From Anseranas semipalmata (taxonomy: Eukaryota > Chordata > Aves > Anseriformes > Anseranatidae), in assembly GCA_013399115.1 (NCBI GenBank), contig VXAA01002214.1:189593-253592 (forward strand): a stretch of 64,000 nucleotides of DNA. The letters run 5' to 3'. Below, in pieces: positions 37,679-51,500 of the stretch; positions within the stretch are counted from its first letter, which is position 1; every line of letters starts with the position of its first letter. The notes below the pieces were generated by a model. It saw nothing but the letters and a program-made list of their open reading frames with translations. It did not search any database and was not told the DNA's origin. A program made the translations under genes and the position numbers.

Positions 37679-39989
37679 CTCTAAGGTTTCTGCCTCTGTT
37701 TTTTATTTGTAAGAACTATGGTAAATACTAGAAGGAACCTAATCACTTGTGTAATTTTGTTTGGAATGCCACCTATTGTTTAGTGTAACAAGATTTGCAA
37801 AAATTGCCCTGTTTCCTTATCAAAGTCTATTATCTGCAGCTCTTGATTGTGTTAGAAAACCACATCTCTGCTATTTTTTCCATCTTTCCATTCTGCTTTT
37901 TTCTCCTCTTGCCTTCCCCTCTGCCCATTTAAAATGTTTTCTTGGAAAACATCTCAGTTTCTCCAAGAGAAAAGATTCCCTTGTGCTGCTGAGTTCATCT
38001 CTCAAAGGAGAAGAAATCCAGATAATCCAGAACAGAGCACAGGGAAATCACTGACATTATCAACAGATGTTTCTGCTTCCTGTTTCCAGGTTCTGAAACT
38101 TTTGAATATCACCTAAAAACAAAAGGAAAAATAGGCAGAAAAAAAAGTGAAAAAGAAAACAGATGAGGGCAGTTGAGGGGTTTGCTTCATTTAATTTTAT
38201 TGATCTAGGTTTTTGCTATTTGTTGTTCTTATGTGTTCTGCAAAATACCGGGTGAATACTTTAGTATTCAGAGCAATCATTTATCTGAAGACCAGGCCCC
38301 AGAAGGCTACAGCTTGCTGAAATGATTTCTAATTTAATATCATTATTATTCTGTAAACAACAAATGAACTCTACTTCCACATGTACCAGTTAATCAGTTT
38401 TGTCCTTCATCACCTCAGCACTCAGTAAATTGGTTCTTCCTCCCACAGCTGATAGTTTCTTTCTGGTGCCTGTCCCGGTAAATCTGGGCCTCGTGTACAA
38501 ACCTGTCCATGTACACAAACATGGCCACGTTCATGTGTTTGGCCTCCCCTCTAAATGTGTGTCTCCTGGATATTCTCTTATTATTTGACTGAATCTCTTG
38601 TTCCTCTGTCCTGTCCTTTGGATGTGGGGACCTCACCATGACTGCTCGGGGCCAACTCGAGGTGTGCTCTGTGGGCCACCATTAGCTGATTCCTTTTCCT
38701 GGTGTCCTGGAAGAATTAGACTTCAGTTTTTCTCGCATGCAGTTTCTGTGAAGGGGAAGCCAGCTTTCTGTCTTCCTTGATTAGTTCTTCTTTTGCTCTG
38801 CCTATGTTTGCTCTGGCATGTGCCTGCTCTACAACTGGAGAATTCAGACTTGATTATTTCTGTGTGGGCATCTTTTGTTCTTCATTTCAACTGAGCATAA
38901 TAAATTTCTTTGGTAAAGACCTTCATTTAACTGCTTGTCAGTACCTCTTTATCCAGAAAATTGTCAGTTTGCCCCCTTGTCCTTGGCACTGTTTGAAATT
39001 TCACTGTACCCCGATCATTTTCCATTTTGACTGGTGTTACGTGTTTTATGCTTTTCCTGAATCCCTGTGTTCCCAGTGTCTAAAGACTCCAGACTGTTGG
39101 CAGCCCACCATATCCCTTACCAAGGAGGCAAGATTGTATCACTTTGCAGCCACGGAAGCTTTGCTATGTCCCTTCTCACCAACAGAGCTTCTTTTCCAAA
39201 CCTGCCCTGTACTTTTTCAACTGAATCATGTTCTGTTCTTAGCCCTGTTGCCTGTTTTCTGCCTTCAGTCTTGGACTTCTTGCTGTCCCCTCTCCTGGTG
39301 ACACTGCACTGTGGTGGCAGGACATCTGGCCGCATGCACACCTCTCACTTCTGCCCTGCAAGTCCTGCCTCAGAAGGACAGGATCTGTCAGTAAAATGTT
39401 TTATGAAGTTCTTGCCAGTGGAGGCAGTGTGAAATGGAAATGTGTTTTTGCTGCTTCTGTTATCTTCATCCTCATGTGTTCTCTAACAATGGACTGTCTT
39501 TGCACCTAATCCACGTCTCCTATCCAGGCTAGGTTACCAACTCATCCTTGATAATAATTCTTGTTTACTACTTCATTCAAGGGAGAGACATCTGTGTGGC
39601 TTGAAAACTCATTGATGTTTAACACCAGAAAGCAGCCTGGGTTTTATCTTACAAAATAATTTTACAGATCAAAGGTTTCCACTACCACTTTTCACCTTTA
39701 AAAATGCTTTTACTTCGTATGGGTCTAGGAAAGCTGTTTCCCAGAAGAATCTTGGCATGTACAAAAAATAAAAGATCTTTTGTTTGTATAGTTTGTCTTC
39801 ACATTTATAAAATAAACAGTAGCAGCAGACCTGGTGTTATTGTCCCTGAACATACAATGACAGGGAAGACTTCAGCATTCTGTCTTTCAGGCTTCCTTCT
39901 GGCAGAGGATATTAACAAAAGACAGAGGCATTCTTAGCTGAAAGAATTAATAGGCTGGTGGTCATGAAGGGGTAAATCTGCCCTGTGAG

Positions 39990-40110
39990 TCAGAGGACGG
40001 GGTTTTATTCCGCTCTACTATAGACTACTTCTCAACTTGGGCAGATCACTTAGCCAGTCTGACTTTTCCCATGTGGCTAATTCTTTTCACCTATCTCACG
40101 TGAGTGATAC
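39990..40110 (+). repeat. MIR/SINE-like remnant
   Basis: The order GGGGTTTTATTCCGCTCTAC, TTGGGCAGATCACTTAGCC, ACTTTTCCCATGTGG, CACCTATCTCACGTGAG follows the core of MIR-type or related amniote SINEs (recalled pattern: CTTGGGCAAGTCACTTA, then TTTCCCCATCTG, then CTACCTCA). It is diverged and in sense orientation. Confidence 0.5.
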
Positions 40111-43100
40111 AGTGCTGATTTCATTAATATTTTGAAGAGAATGGGAGATCCTGAGTTGGAAGTACCAGAGGAGTGACAAGTTATGTACATTGTTAAATAA
40201 TTATTGTATCACAAATAGATGTATTTGCTGGAGGAAACGCAGTATCTGGCAGCCAAGCCATACAGCTGTTGCAGTGTGCTACTGAAAATAATTACGTGCT
40301 CAAATAATGTGTATTTACAGTTTATGAAGGAGCATTTTGAGGATTATATGTCACTAAATACATGGACTAATGTAAGATTTTAAAAAGACTGCTTTCCTAG
40401 CACCATTCCCCAGAGTGCTTAGTGCATGGGTTCCCATTCCTCTGTCCAAGCCTGATGTTGTGTTTTTAATTTAAGTATCCAAGGAATGCGGCTTCCAGTA
40501 TCCAGAGGACTCTCTAAATCGGATGTGAGACACAAATGCACCAGAGAAGCTTATCAGAGAAACGGGCTTGGCCCAAAGCCTACATAAACGACCATAAATT
40601 TTTTCTCATTTAAATGACGGGACTCAGGAGGATTGGCTGATTATAGCTGCAGTGGGCTGTCCTTGAGCACCAAGGAAAGTGCTTCAGTGACCCCTGGTAT
40701 TTGACATGAGCTGAATGTTTTGCTTGCTTATAAACTTACTGTTACAAAATGACCAGCTTGGTTCTGGTAAATTGACTTCTCTAGGTCACTTTCCAGAGTT
40801 ACTTATCAGTGGTGGATATTGCCTCCCATCCTTAGACTTCTCAGGAAACTATAGCTTCGTTATAACCCAGGTAGGGTTTCTTCTCTGCTTCTCTCTCAAA
40901 ACACAGAGCAGGAAAAAACTCAGTAAATTTGATCTTACCCAGAAAGCATTTTTCCCCTTCCAATAAATATCTCATTTCCTGAAAATCCTGCCTTTGAGTG
41001 GAACTTCTACTGGGACTTTTTAGATTTATCATCATTCATAGCTAAATCCAGTTTCGGTTACTGTCAGGGTACCTTTGATGTTGTGGGGAGCAGATTAGCT
41101 CTTCGCTGAGCAGCAGGAGCCTGCTCCACTCACACTGACACTAACAGCTTTACAGTGTGGTTCTCCCTAGGTGAGCCTGTTCCCTGTCCTTGTGTAAAAA
41201 GCAAGTAATTTTAATTATGAACACGATGCCAGAAATAGTAAGGAATTAATTTATGGTTTTACTGAGAAACTCTCACTTTAGTAAACTGAAGCCTCTGTGT
41301 GGGTGCCCTGTGTTGAACTAGCCCCAAAATAAGAAATCTTCATGCTTGTGAACTCAATCCCACAGTGTTGAATTAGGTACAGTAACTACTTTCTAAAAAC
41401 AAACCTGGATCAGAACCCTACGATGGCCTCCCTCATGGCCAACATCCAGTCTGCATTCAGTACTCCTCCATTTATAGGATTATTGACTCCATTTGGCAGT
41501 TCACAGGACCACTATCTGATCGAGTGCAGCCAGTGCGCTTTGGCAGCCAGCAGAGATGATGCGATACGCTGCAGTATCAGTGCGCGTCTAGAAACTGGTG
41601 CTGGGCTGCTGGGGATGAAAGCAGTCTGGCTGTGCCCAATGCCCGCTGTATCAATGCTCTGTGCTGTCCCTGAAGACAGTCATCTTCTCTTGAAAATACC
41701 CTCTCTCATGAGAGTTTACTAGCTCTCCTGACTCAAAATTCAAGTAAATCGAGGAGAATTATTTTCTTAAAGCAGTGGAGAAAGTGGAAATGAAATAGTT
41801 TGGGGTGTAGTCCTGCCTCAAGTGTCCCAGCAGGCTCTGGGCGTGCAAGAAGTGAGGATGGGTTCCTTGGGGAATGACATTGAACATTTGCTGGATACCT
41901 GGTCCTCCTCTTCCCGTGGCTGCCTAGCGGTCAAGGAACAGGTCTGTGGCCTGTGGTCCTGGGCAAGAGTAATCTGCTGCTGCTGTTCTGGGCCAGTGGA
42001 GGCTCAGGTGCTTCAGCATTTCAGCCCTCCAAGCTGAAATGGCAAAGACTGTTCCTGCCTCTCTGTGCCATGTCCCACAAAGCAGAGTAACAGGTGAAGA
42101 TGTAGCTCAGTATGTTTGCAATTAAATTTTAATTTGCGTGATGGGACTGAAGAGAAGTGGAAGCCTACCACAGGTAGTAAGCATTGTTTATGCTTGCAAA
42201 GCATTTTCTATTGAGCGGTTTTGCAAGCTCTTTTGTAGCCTCATGCAATTTGGGAGCAGCGTGCTGGGAGAGGAGGGCGTAGGAGAGGCTGTTGACGGAG
42301 TCGTGGCCTCTGAGATGCGTTCAAACCCCGTGGTAAACTTGGTTGTTTGTGAGGTTACTGGGGCCTTGTGAAATCATTTCCAAGTCCCCCAAGAGTACTC
42401 ACTGCCTCATGGTGTTAGCAGCAGGCTCATGAGAACAGGTTTCAAGTCCCACAGATCCGGTGCCCTGCCTTCCTCCTGCAGGGACTGCCTCCCGCGGTGC
42501 TCCCTGCTCTGGTTCCCTCCTGAGGCTTGCCTCTCTCTCCCTTCCCTCCCACCCTAGCCCTTAAGCTGATTTTTCTTGCCTAAAACTATCAAGCCTCGAC
42601 TCTCAGTTTGCCACACTCCTGTGATCTTGTGCCGTGTTCAGAATAATAAAGATAAAAGTGAATGATGAGCTAGGCAAGAAATAGGCAAAGAAGTTGAGGA
42701 TAGAAACCTTTAAAGTATCTCCTGTAAGAAGAAATAAAATCACCAGTTACTACTGGCTTCTGCCAGCACAGCTGGCTGGCTTGGTGTAGGTGACTCAGTG
42801 CTTGCATGCATGAGGAATGTGGCTGCTAACAGGAGGTCTGCCAGCTCTTTAATTGTACCTGTGCAGAGTTAGAGGCATCTGTTTAATACCTGTTTAAAAC
42901 CATGGATGGATTTAGCAATCAGTTTTGATTACTGGCTGCTGCGTCTAAATGGTTGTCTATCTGTGTATTTTAGATCACAGGTATGGCATGTTCCTAATAT
43001 GAAGCTGGATACTGTCATAGGACCTCAGTTACCTTGCTGGCTGCCTGGGTACTCTACCCTATTGTTTCTCCAAATGTGGTCCCTGCAAAACTCTTCCTGG

Positions 43101-43208
43101 AAATAATGCAAATAGCTTGGAATGAGTCAGAGGATTCCTGACGTTAGGAACCACAGCAGTGTAAATTCAGACCTATGGAAACAATTTGCTGGATCAGTAT
43201 TAACAAGC

Positions 43209-43416
43209 CAGTGGTTTCCAGAGTGGTAGACTCCAAAGTAGGGTGCATGCGTCCCAGGGGATGCACAAGATGATCCATTGGGCTGCAGGAGGAAAATCGT
43301 AGAACTTCCTTAGCCCTTGTATATAATTTATGAACAAGTATACGGGTATTAGGTGTGCATGGTCAAAAAATTTTTACTGATAGGGGAGCACGATCAAAAA
43401 AGTGGGGACACCGCTG
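43209..43416. mobile_element. hAT-like non-autonomous DNA transposon (MITE)
   Basis: A 208-bp segment whose ends are imperfect inverted repeats: left CAGTGGTTTCC, right GGGGACACCGCTG (reverse complement CAGCGGTGTCCCC). Ends of the form CAGTGGTTCCCAAA are typical of hAT-family elements. The interior has GGGTGCATGCGTCCCAGGGG and GATAGGGGAGCACGATCAA, which I recall from small hAT elements. There is no reading frame. The 8-bp flanks (TAACAAGC and TTCTAGAG) do not match, so the target duplication has decayed or the ends are slightly misplaced. Confidence 0.55.
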
Positions 43417-46089
43417 TTCTAGAGGAAGACAGCCTAAACAATACACAACCACCGGGACTTGTTTCGCTGTTTCCATGCATAATTTAACAAAGGAGAATTT
43501 ATACACTTGGGGAAATGAGATTGGCATGTAGGTGAGAGCCAGAGTTTGTGTTTTCTAAGCCTTGATTTTGAAAAAGGAAAAGATGTTATTTTTTTATTAC
43601 CTTTGTTAAATTCTAGTAGCAAATTAACCCTATTGTTACAATTGTTCTTTTTTAGGCAGTGGTGCTTGGGGCTGGCTCAAGTAAAGTGGCCAGTGGCTAA
43701 CATCTCAGAAGTACTGTGGTGTGTACATGATGATGGTGAAGATAATTTGGTGTTAGGCACAGAGATGGCACAGCTTAGGTGCTGGCAGGTGCAGGCATAC
43801 ACAACCGGCACATTAAAACCTTGGGGTAAACAATGTGCAAAGGGGAAAGTTGTCATTTATCAGTACAGTTTTGAATGGTTAACTTGGGGTTTATAGCAAC
43901 CAATGCATTTGGTGTTTGTGGTTTGCTGTATAGCTGCTTTTCCACCCAAAGTTTGGGCTAGTGAATGGGATATGAGAAAACAGAAAACCAGGGAAAATCA
44001 AAAGAGGGAATAACTAAGTTTGATATAAGCATGGCTGAAGGTAGAGGTTTTCATTGTCTTAGTCACCACTGGCTGTAGTGGCAAGCTGATGTCTCATGCT
44101 GGGTAGGGAAGCGGGGAAGGAAGTGGATTTAGTGGAAAATTGATTGCATCTACTTGGGCTCTTTCCAGCTGAATCCTGAGTTAAGTACATTCATCCTGAA
44201 CTAATCATTGGAGAGAATTGGCTGAAATCTCACATGCTTCTTAAAAGGAAAGCTAAGCATTAAAGGAACAATATCTTTATTGTACCTGAGTTCCAGAAGA
44301 AGTAAGTGTACTATCAGGAGTCCTACCTATTCAGCTCTCTGTCTTGGAATCTGCTTGTGCTTTTAGTTTTAATGTGGCCCTGTGCAGGAAGCTGTGGTCA
44401 GTCTGCCACAAAATGTCAAGGACAGGCCATTTGGGAGGGCTGTTTTCTGATTATGTTTTGAATTGGCTGAGCAAGCCCCAATTCATTTCAGTAATTCAGT
44501 ACAATTATAATTTTCAGTTGTATTTTATCGACAGCAAAGTATACTAGAATATCACCAAAACACATCTAAGATGCTAGCAAGGTTTGCTTGAAGTTACACA
44601 GAATAAATCTAGAGTAACATTATTAATATCGGTATAATCATTCGCTAGCGTGAACAAGAGAAGAGTCGTCTCTGTGTTCAGTTCTTTCAAACTTCCCGTT
44701 AAGTAATCTAAACCCAAAGACTGTGCTTCAAAACAGGCAGGACGTTTTAATGCTTTGCCATCCTGAGAATATTTAGATTTTACCTCACCGTCTTAGCTTT
44801 CTTAGCACTTTTGGCGCTTAGAATGAAAATGTCATCTCCCTTTTCCAGATGATGAACTTCCATTATCACATGAAAAAAAGAGCTTAAGCTTGTTGCTCAA
44901 GATGCCATCTCTAGGCACTGTGGATCTCAACAATCTCATGTTATTGCAAAGATTTATCTCGGAATGAGAATTTGGGCATTGTGAGCTTCATTTCACAAAT
45001 GCACGAGTGCCACTGGTGTTGGCTGCTCAACACTTTCTGGATGTGACTCAAGTCCAGCACTACCACCATGGTTAAGTTCAGCAGCAGCACCCTTTGATGC
45101 TACTCGCAGTGAGGTGCTGACGCATACGATGCTACTGGGAGGAAGAAAGTAAACTGTTCCTGTGCAAATCCATTCTTGTTTCTCTGAGACAACTCAGAAG
45201 ATAGTTTAGGGAAATTGCTCATCTCCCTTGAGGCACTCTTGCATGTTGCCACAGGATTGGGCTGTGTCCACTCCTTGTGTTCAGCATACTTTTATGTATG
45301 AAGTATTAGGAGAGAAGGTGATGCAGCAGCTCGCTCTGCGCAGAGGTGACATTGGCAGTCTGACTTGTTTCACTGTACCAGCTCTTGATCAGATTTCCGA
45401 TCATCTGCTTCAGAGCCAGACTAAGCCATGATTTTTAGTTGAGGCTGAACTTGAAAGAAAAAGGGAATAATGACTTGCAAGGAAGAGCTGGTGGCAATGC
45501 TGAGGGGTCTGCAGTGCCCTCAGTTCAAAGCATTTACCTAACTTCTGCTAGTTAAGTTTGTCAGGTCTCTCTCTGGTGGATTCCTGCCCTCAATGTCCAG
45601 ATAGCAGCAGGGACTAAATGCCTTTTTTTATTATTATTTTCATTATTAGTATTTTAACTTTAGTTTTACTGGAATACAGTGGCTTGTCCTTTTGGATGTA
45701 TTCCCGTAGAAATTATCTCTGGAGTGGAGTATAGCAGTTCACTCTTCATGAAGACTGTTCCTTAACTTCAGGCAGTGCAGAACTTGGTGGCTTAGTCACA
45801 TCTCCCATAGGGAGCTCACGCACAGAGCGAGAAGTTTTTGAGTCAGGGACTATCAGTTCCACGTGTAGGTGTCCACTTCTGTGTTGTACAACAAGGACCT
45901 TAGCGGAGTGTCAGAAAGCTCCTAGATAAAAATACCTGCTGTGTCTGTGGGCCTGTACCTTATTCATTGCTGGGTGCAGTTCAAGATTGAAGTGTCAGGC
46001 TTTGATTTACAATGCTGTTCTCTAGTCTGGTGGTGATGGCTGTAGAGGCTGCCTCATTCTGTAGGAAGCAACAGAAGCTGAGATCAGCA

Positions 46090-46312
46090 GAGGTTTAAAA
46101 CAAACAAAAGGGAACACTTCATACAATGCATAATGAAATTGTGGAACTCACTGCCATAGGGACAGCGTGGAGGCCAGAAGTATAAATGAGCTCATAGAGG
46201 AATTAGACAAATTAAAGAAGGATTGGTCCAGCGAGGCTATTAAACATAATAGTTCTGATGCAACCCGCGGTGCAGGAAGGCCTTAAGTGCTGGTTGTTGG
46301 AAGCTGAGAGGT
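46090..46312 (+). mobile_element. CR1-like LINE fragment, 3' end (old)
   Basis: Contains the CR1 3'-region hallmarks ATTGTGGAACTCACTGCCA, GGAGGCCAGAAGTATAAATG, GAATTAGACAAATTAAAG and GATGCAACCCGCGG, in order and on the + strand. These resemble the older CR1/L3-type consensus of amniotes. It is short, 5'-truncated and too diverged to code. Confidence 0.7.
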
Positions 46313-49242
46313 TATTCTTGGGAACACATCAGCCTGCGTGAGCCCTGTTCCTAATGCTCTTTCCCATTTAGCTTCCACTCTTGGCCAGAGTTGGAGACAG
46401 GATGCCGTGCTGGATGGATCCTTGCTGCTGCCATTGTGGTGGTTCTTAGCGGAGCTTAAATAAAAACCACCCACCACGTTCCATGGGTAACAGCTAGCAG
46501 GGCTGCTCGGGAAGGTTGTGTCCTGCAGAGTTGGGAAGACTTGGGCTGGAATAGACTGCAGTTTGGTGATGGATGTATTTTGCCACAGAATGGGCTGACA
46601 CTGGGACCCCTGGGATAGTATGATAAGACAAGTACTCTTTTTAAGTCCCAGCTCACAGGCAGCAGCTGGAAAAATTGAATTCTTTGTTGATAACAAGCTG
46701 GGTCTGTGATGGAGCTATGAAAGCTTCCCACAGTGGAAGCTACCTTGGGGGAAGAGCTACACCCCTTTCCCTTCCAGATTGGTGAGTGGTGGGAAGGCCT
46801 CTCATGGCTTTTACCCAGTGATCTGTGTTACTTTACAACTGTTTTTGATGTTATTTGCATTTGTGAACCCAGCTCTTAAAAAAAATCCTAATTCATCTAC
46901 ATTTGGAGCTTTATTTTACATTTCCCTGTTAGTGTGTCTGCTTGCTAGCTTGTGAAGAAATATATGTTAATATATCTGTTAATATATAGGCCAAAAATAG
47001 CTATTAGATCAGTGCAGGCTGTTGCATTTCTGTTTTTAAATACATGCTTGGCTTACATTTTTACAATCTCGTTTTAAACGTGAGTTCATCTGTCAGAGCT
47101 CCATGGAAATAATTTATGCCTTAACCCTGGAATTGATGGGTGGTATGGGATAGAATAAATACATAAGTGAGGAAAGAAAGGAAACATCTGCCAAATTTTA
47201 ACTTTTGCAAATTATATGGAAGCTTGAAAGTATCTGTGAAGTTTATAATATGGTCTGCACAGGAAAGCTTTGCCCAAGTACCAAAGGTCAGAGATCTTCT
47301 AGTCCCTGCAGCATTAAGTAACCTTTTGGTTAAATAACCTGACAGAAGAGTAGGAGGAGAAAGAAAGGAAGAGAGAATTCCACAGTAGAGTAAACATGGC
47401 ACAGAGATTGTGGATACCCTGCCAAGAAAGGTGGAGTTTTCCAGCAAGGTAACAAAAGATGTTAGCTATCTATCTACATAATCCTGCTGGAGACTGACAG
47501 TTTAAGTCATGCAGCTAGGCTGGGGCAGAAACGTACCGTCCACATCCTCTCCACCCTGTGCCGGGCTTGCTGACCTTGGTGGCGATGAACGCTGCGTGGT
47601 GGTCAGAGCAAGATACGTTACCAACCTAGTGCAAAAATGCGAGGCTTCTTGGTTGCACAGGCGTGCTTTCTGGATAGAAAGGTGTTTTCTTCAGTGTGCT
47701 AGCTGACATGAGGCGAAATCCGAGAGAAGGCAATGAAGTTTTTCATTTTGACATCATGGCGGGTTAAGGTAAACTGCAGAGGAGAGTCTAGAGTTTACCT
47801 TGAGCTACAAACATGTCAAAATGATAAACTGCTTTGTTTTCATCTGGATTTTACCACATGTTAGCTAGTGCATAGCAAAGACAGACATTTTTTCTGGTGA
47901 AGATAGTACCTTGGGGCAGGTCTACAGCTTGTATAAATCGTGATGAACTCAGTGATGCTGTGACAGTTTACACCAGCTGCAAAGGCAGCTTAGCATAGCT
48001 GTCTGCGGCAGGCAGCGCAGAGCCTGGTTAGCAGCACAGGAGTTTTATACGAGGGAGTACTTCTGTGAGTGGAGCCAGGAGGAGAAACTGCTACCTGCCT
48101 TCTGCCTCTTCGGGACAGATCAGCTTGAGACGGAGACTGGGAATGAATGCTACTTTGCAGCCACGGTTGATTTACACCGAGAAGTTCTTTTTTATCATAC
48201 AAATAAGAGATAGTACAGGAACTTAAGCTGTGGAGGAATTTTCAGTTACGATTTTTTAAAATACATTATTTTAAATTATCCCACAAATATTTCTATATTT
48301 ACCCTGGATCCATATTTTTAAGAAGTAAATCTCCTAATCTTTTAAAACTGTTTGTTCATATCTTACTATTTCTGCCTACCTGATGATAATATTTGATTAG
48401 AATTTCTTCACAGACTCTGAATACTCTTTCCTGAAAGAATCTATGTAAAGGGAGAAAACAATACACATCCTGTACTCCACCTTCATAGGCCTCTAGCATA
48501 CGATGCCACCTTTTGTTTGCAAGAGTTTAAATTTCAAATAAAATCCCAGCATTCTTTTGAAAAAAAGGAAAGGGCCTCTCCCCTGCTTAGATTGTCAAAT
48601 CCCAGACTAGCCCGGAATTGAATAGGCCAAGTCAGTGACCTCAGTCAGAAAGAATGTTGGTTATTTACGTAGGGCTTCTGCTATTTTAGCAGCAAACCTT
48701 TTCTTCTGAAAGGACAATGTATACTGTTTTGTGTTTATGGCCAAGTAAAAAGCTTGTACATTTGAGATTTGCATCGTAATAGCCTTGTAACTCAATATAC
48801 AGCATCCTCAAAAATAACAGTGCAAGACTCTGTTTTGTCTTAGCCAGTGCAGGTCTTTTAAAGGCTTTCACAAATGTTCTCTGAAAAACTGTCCTAAAGA
48901 TTCAGCTGCTTATATGTTTGCTTTAGTGTTTTCTTTTTCCCCGGAGTTTTGCTTTTTTCAAAAACTAAATTTACACGTGGTTTCTTTATTAGCTATCAGG
49001 CCAGCTCAAAATATTTTGATGCATCTCAAGCTAAGCTGTGCCTGCAGCTTGAAACCAGAAAAATGTGTGAATGTATGTGTGTGTGTAATTCACACACCAA
49101 GCATTTTTCCTGAAATAATGGAAGATCTTTACAAGCATTCTGGCCTGGTGGATGAGCCTGCAATTCCAAATGGTTTTTAAAGTGTGCCTTTCTCAATAGA
49201 TCGTAACCATGAGGAGCTATTGTGTGAGTAAAGCACACATTT

Positions 49243-49311
49243 AGGATCCAATCCTGCATTCCTTAAAGTCAATGGGAGTCTGAGCGTGAAAGGAATGCAG
49301 GATTGGGTCCT
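49243..49311. repeat. Near-perfect 22-bp inverted repeat (palindromic MITE-like)
   Basis: Left arm AGGATCCAATCCTGCATTCC plus TT (49243-49264); right arm AAGGAATGCAGGATTGGGTC plus CT (49290-49311). Twenty-one of 22 positions are complementary, and the exception is a G-T wobble in a transcript. The 25-base loop contains GTCAATGGGAGTC, the core of a palindromic repeat family seen elsewhere in the window. It would fold into a strong hairpin in the WTIP pre-mRNA. Confidence 0.75.
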
Positions 49312-51223
49312 GAAACAGGGGACCAAAATTGTGTGCCAGATTGCTTTGAAAAGAAGAATACAGCACATCCACAGTAGCCACTTTTAGTGTTTCAGATTTC
49401 AAACGGCTGCAGTCTGTGAAAAGTGGCTTCTGCCAACATGCAGTATCTTCTATTCAAAGGAATTTGGCATTGATTTTTTTTTCTATCTTAAGAACCCTGA
49501 AAGCCCTAGAAATTCACCTCTCCTTTCACAAAGCCTGAGCAACTGAGCATTGTGAGGAGGGGACCAGGCAGTGCCGGTGGGGGATGGAAATTTCACCCAC
49601 CCCAGTTGCAGGGCGTGGGGTTGGAGCTTGGCTCTGCTCGGTGGCTCCTTCCCCAGTACAAAGGGATTCTGCACTGCCTCTGCACCCTGCTGCAGGGGCT
49701 GCGGGTCCGGCACAGGCCATCGCATGGGCCCCGGCTCTCCTTACTTGCGGAGAGGTTATGCTCACATTGCTTGGTGGCTTTGTGCAAGTCCCCTGTAGGA
49801 GGTTGAGAAGAAAAATGTAACTAACAATTACTCAGGGGCTAAAGCAGCCTTGGCGCTCCCCATTTTCAAGTAGGTGGGGTAACAGAAACGCCAAGTAAAG
49901 AAAATCTCTGTGCAGATACGCAGGCATAAACCAGAGGGAGGGGTGGAGAACTGCAGGCCCAAACTCACATGTGAGTCAAGGAGAAATGATAACAAATAAA
50001 TAACAAGTATTGGAAGCTTTTGTTTTCTTTTGGCACATATTTAATTCCTGGGCAGGCGAGTGTCCTCTACTTAGTGAAAGAAAATACTTTTCCTGGTTGA
50101 AATTCAGCATCGGTTTTACCCTGTGATAACTGGGTAGGGGATGTAACAGAAATGGGTGGTTGTTTTTTAATATTTTCAATGAATATTCCCTGTTTGTAAA
50201 ACTTGGTATTTTTCTTGAAGTATCGGCTTCTGACTTGAATTTTAGCTTCTGCTTTTCAGACATAGTAATGTTCTGGCCTCAGGGTTTGCAGAGAACAGAT
50301 TGGATGTTGGATGTTGCATTCGCCTTTCAGTGTTTCAGTTATCTTCATCCTTGCTTATCAGTTGGTAAAATGTATACCTAAATTTTTAACCTGGCATTTT
50401 TGAAATCTGAATCTGTCTGATGCTATCAGAAGGCGCAAACTAAGTGGTTGTATACTTTGAGCAAGAAAAGCTGCAGCATCTGCACCCAGGAGTTCAGTTT
50501 AACGCTAGGGTCAGAGGTCCCCGTTGTGGTGCCCTGTGCTGTCGTGATGCTGTCTGCAGCGCCCAGCACAGGTCGCTTGGGCACCACTCGCCCTGGCGCA
50601 GGATTGGTGATGGGCCCCACCGCAGCCCACAGGTGGCGTGTGGGATGTAAGGGTGCATGCGGGGTGCTGTCTGTGCGTGGAAGTGGGGCAGCCCCCTGGA
50701 TGACCGCTGCAGAACAGCTCTAAATCACAGCAGCCCCAGAGCTGCGCCAGGAGCTTTTGTAAAACAAAATTTTACCAGGTCTGGCCTGGTAAAGTTTAAA
50801 TTTCCTGAAGTAGTGGCAGCTCTGGTTGTAGAATGACAGCAGGCAAGCGAACACAACTTCTGCTCAGCCTAAGCTACTTTGCGACTAGTCTGGTTTCACT
50901 TGAATGGGGCTCTGGGGTAATACACAGGAATTTTCCTTCTCTCTTATGGCAGCTGCGAAATATTTGAGCAAATGTTGTTGTGTATTAATCCTTCTTGTAT
51001 ATTTACATTTCACTTTTGGTCTGAACGCTTTGAGAGACTCGCTTAAGATGCTAACATGAGACCAAGTAATGATGCTGGTGTCCCATCAGTTGCTGCAGAG
51101 ATGGCATCTGAAGCTGTTAACAAGCAATTAGGTCCATGTTTAACATCGCTAAATAAAACAGATATGCACGATTCACTGGTCAGTCAGGCATGAAGAGCCA
51201 GGGGCTGACGTGCTCAGAAAGCT

Positions 51224-51500
51224 GCATGAGTCGTGGACCAAAACTTTGAGAGTGTCGAAATTCTCACCGAGTGGAGCAGCGCTGGGCTGTGCCAGGGACT
51301 CGAGCACGGCCTCAGTGCCGCTGCCGTGCCCGCAGCTGGAGGAGCGGTGCCGCAGCAGGGCAGTGCCCGCCATCCCGCCTGCTCTTGCACAGCCATCCCT
51401 TGCTGCCTGCGCGGGGGCCCCGGGGGAGCCGTGCCCCCATGGGAGAAGCAGCGGCGGAGGCGAGGTCTGTGCTCGTGTGTGGTCAGACCTACCCAGGCAT
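51224..51500. promoter_or_regulatory. CpG-rich block in intron 2, candidate intragenic CpG island
   Basis: By hand I count about 20 CpG dinucleotides in about 260 bases, with GC content well above that of the flanks. This density is unusual for intronic vertebrate DNA, where CpG is depleted. Several overlapping frames stay open through it on both strands, as expected of GC-rich sequence. A donor-like GCAG|GTACTC occurs just after it at about 51524. It might be an internal promoter with an alternative first exon, an enhancer, or a GC-rich unmethylated segment. No TATA box or recognisable start is visible. Confidence 0.35.

Noticed and set aside
37621..37680. Processed pseudogene ending in the A21 run
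   Set aside because: No AATAAA signal upstream of the run, no recognisable coding remnant and no flanking duplication.
38777..39301. 174-codon open frame on the + strand
   Set aside because: It lies in a pyrimidine-rich stretch, is rich in Cys, Phe, Leu and Ser as such sequence always encodes, has no recognisable domain, and its length is within chance for the window.
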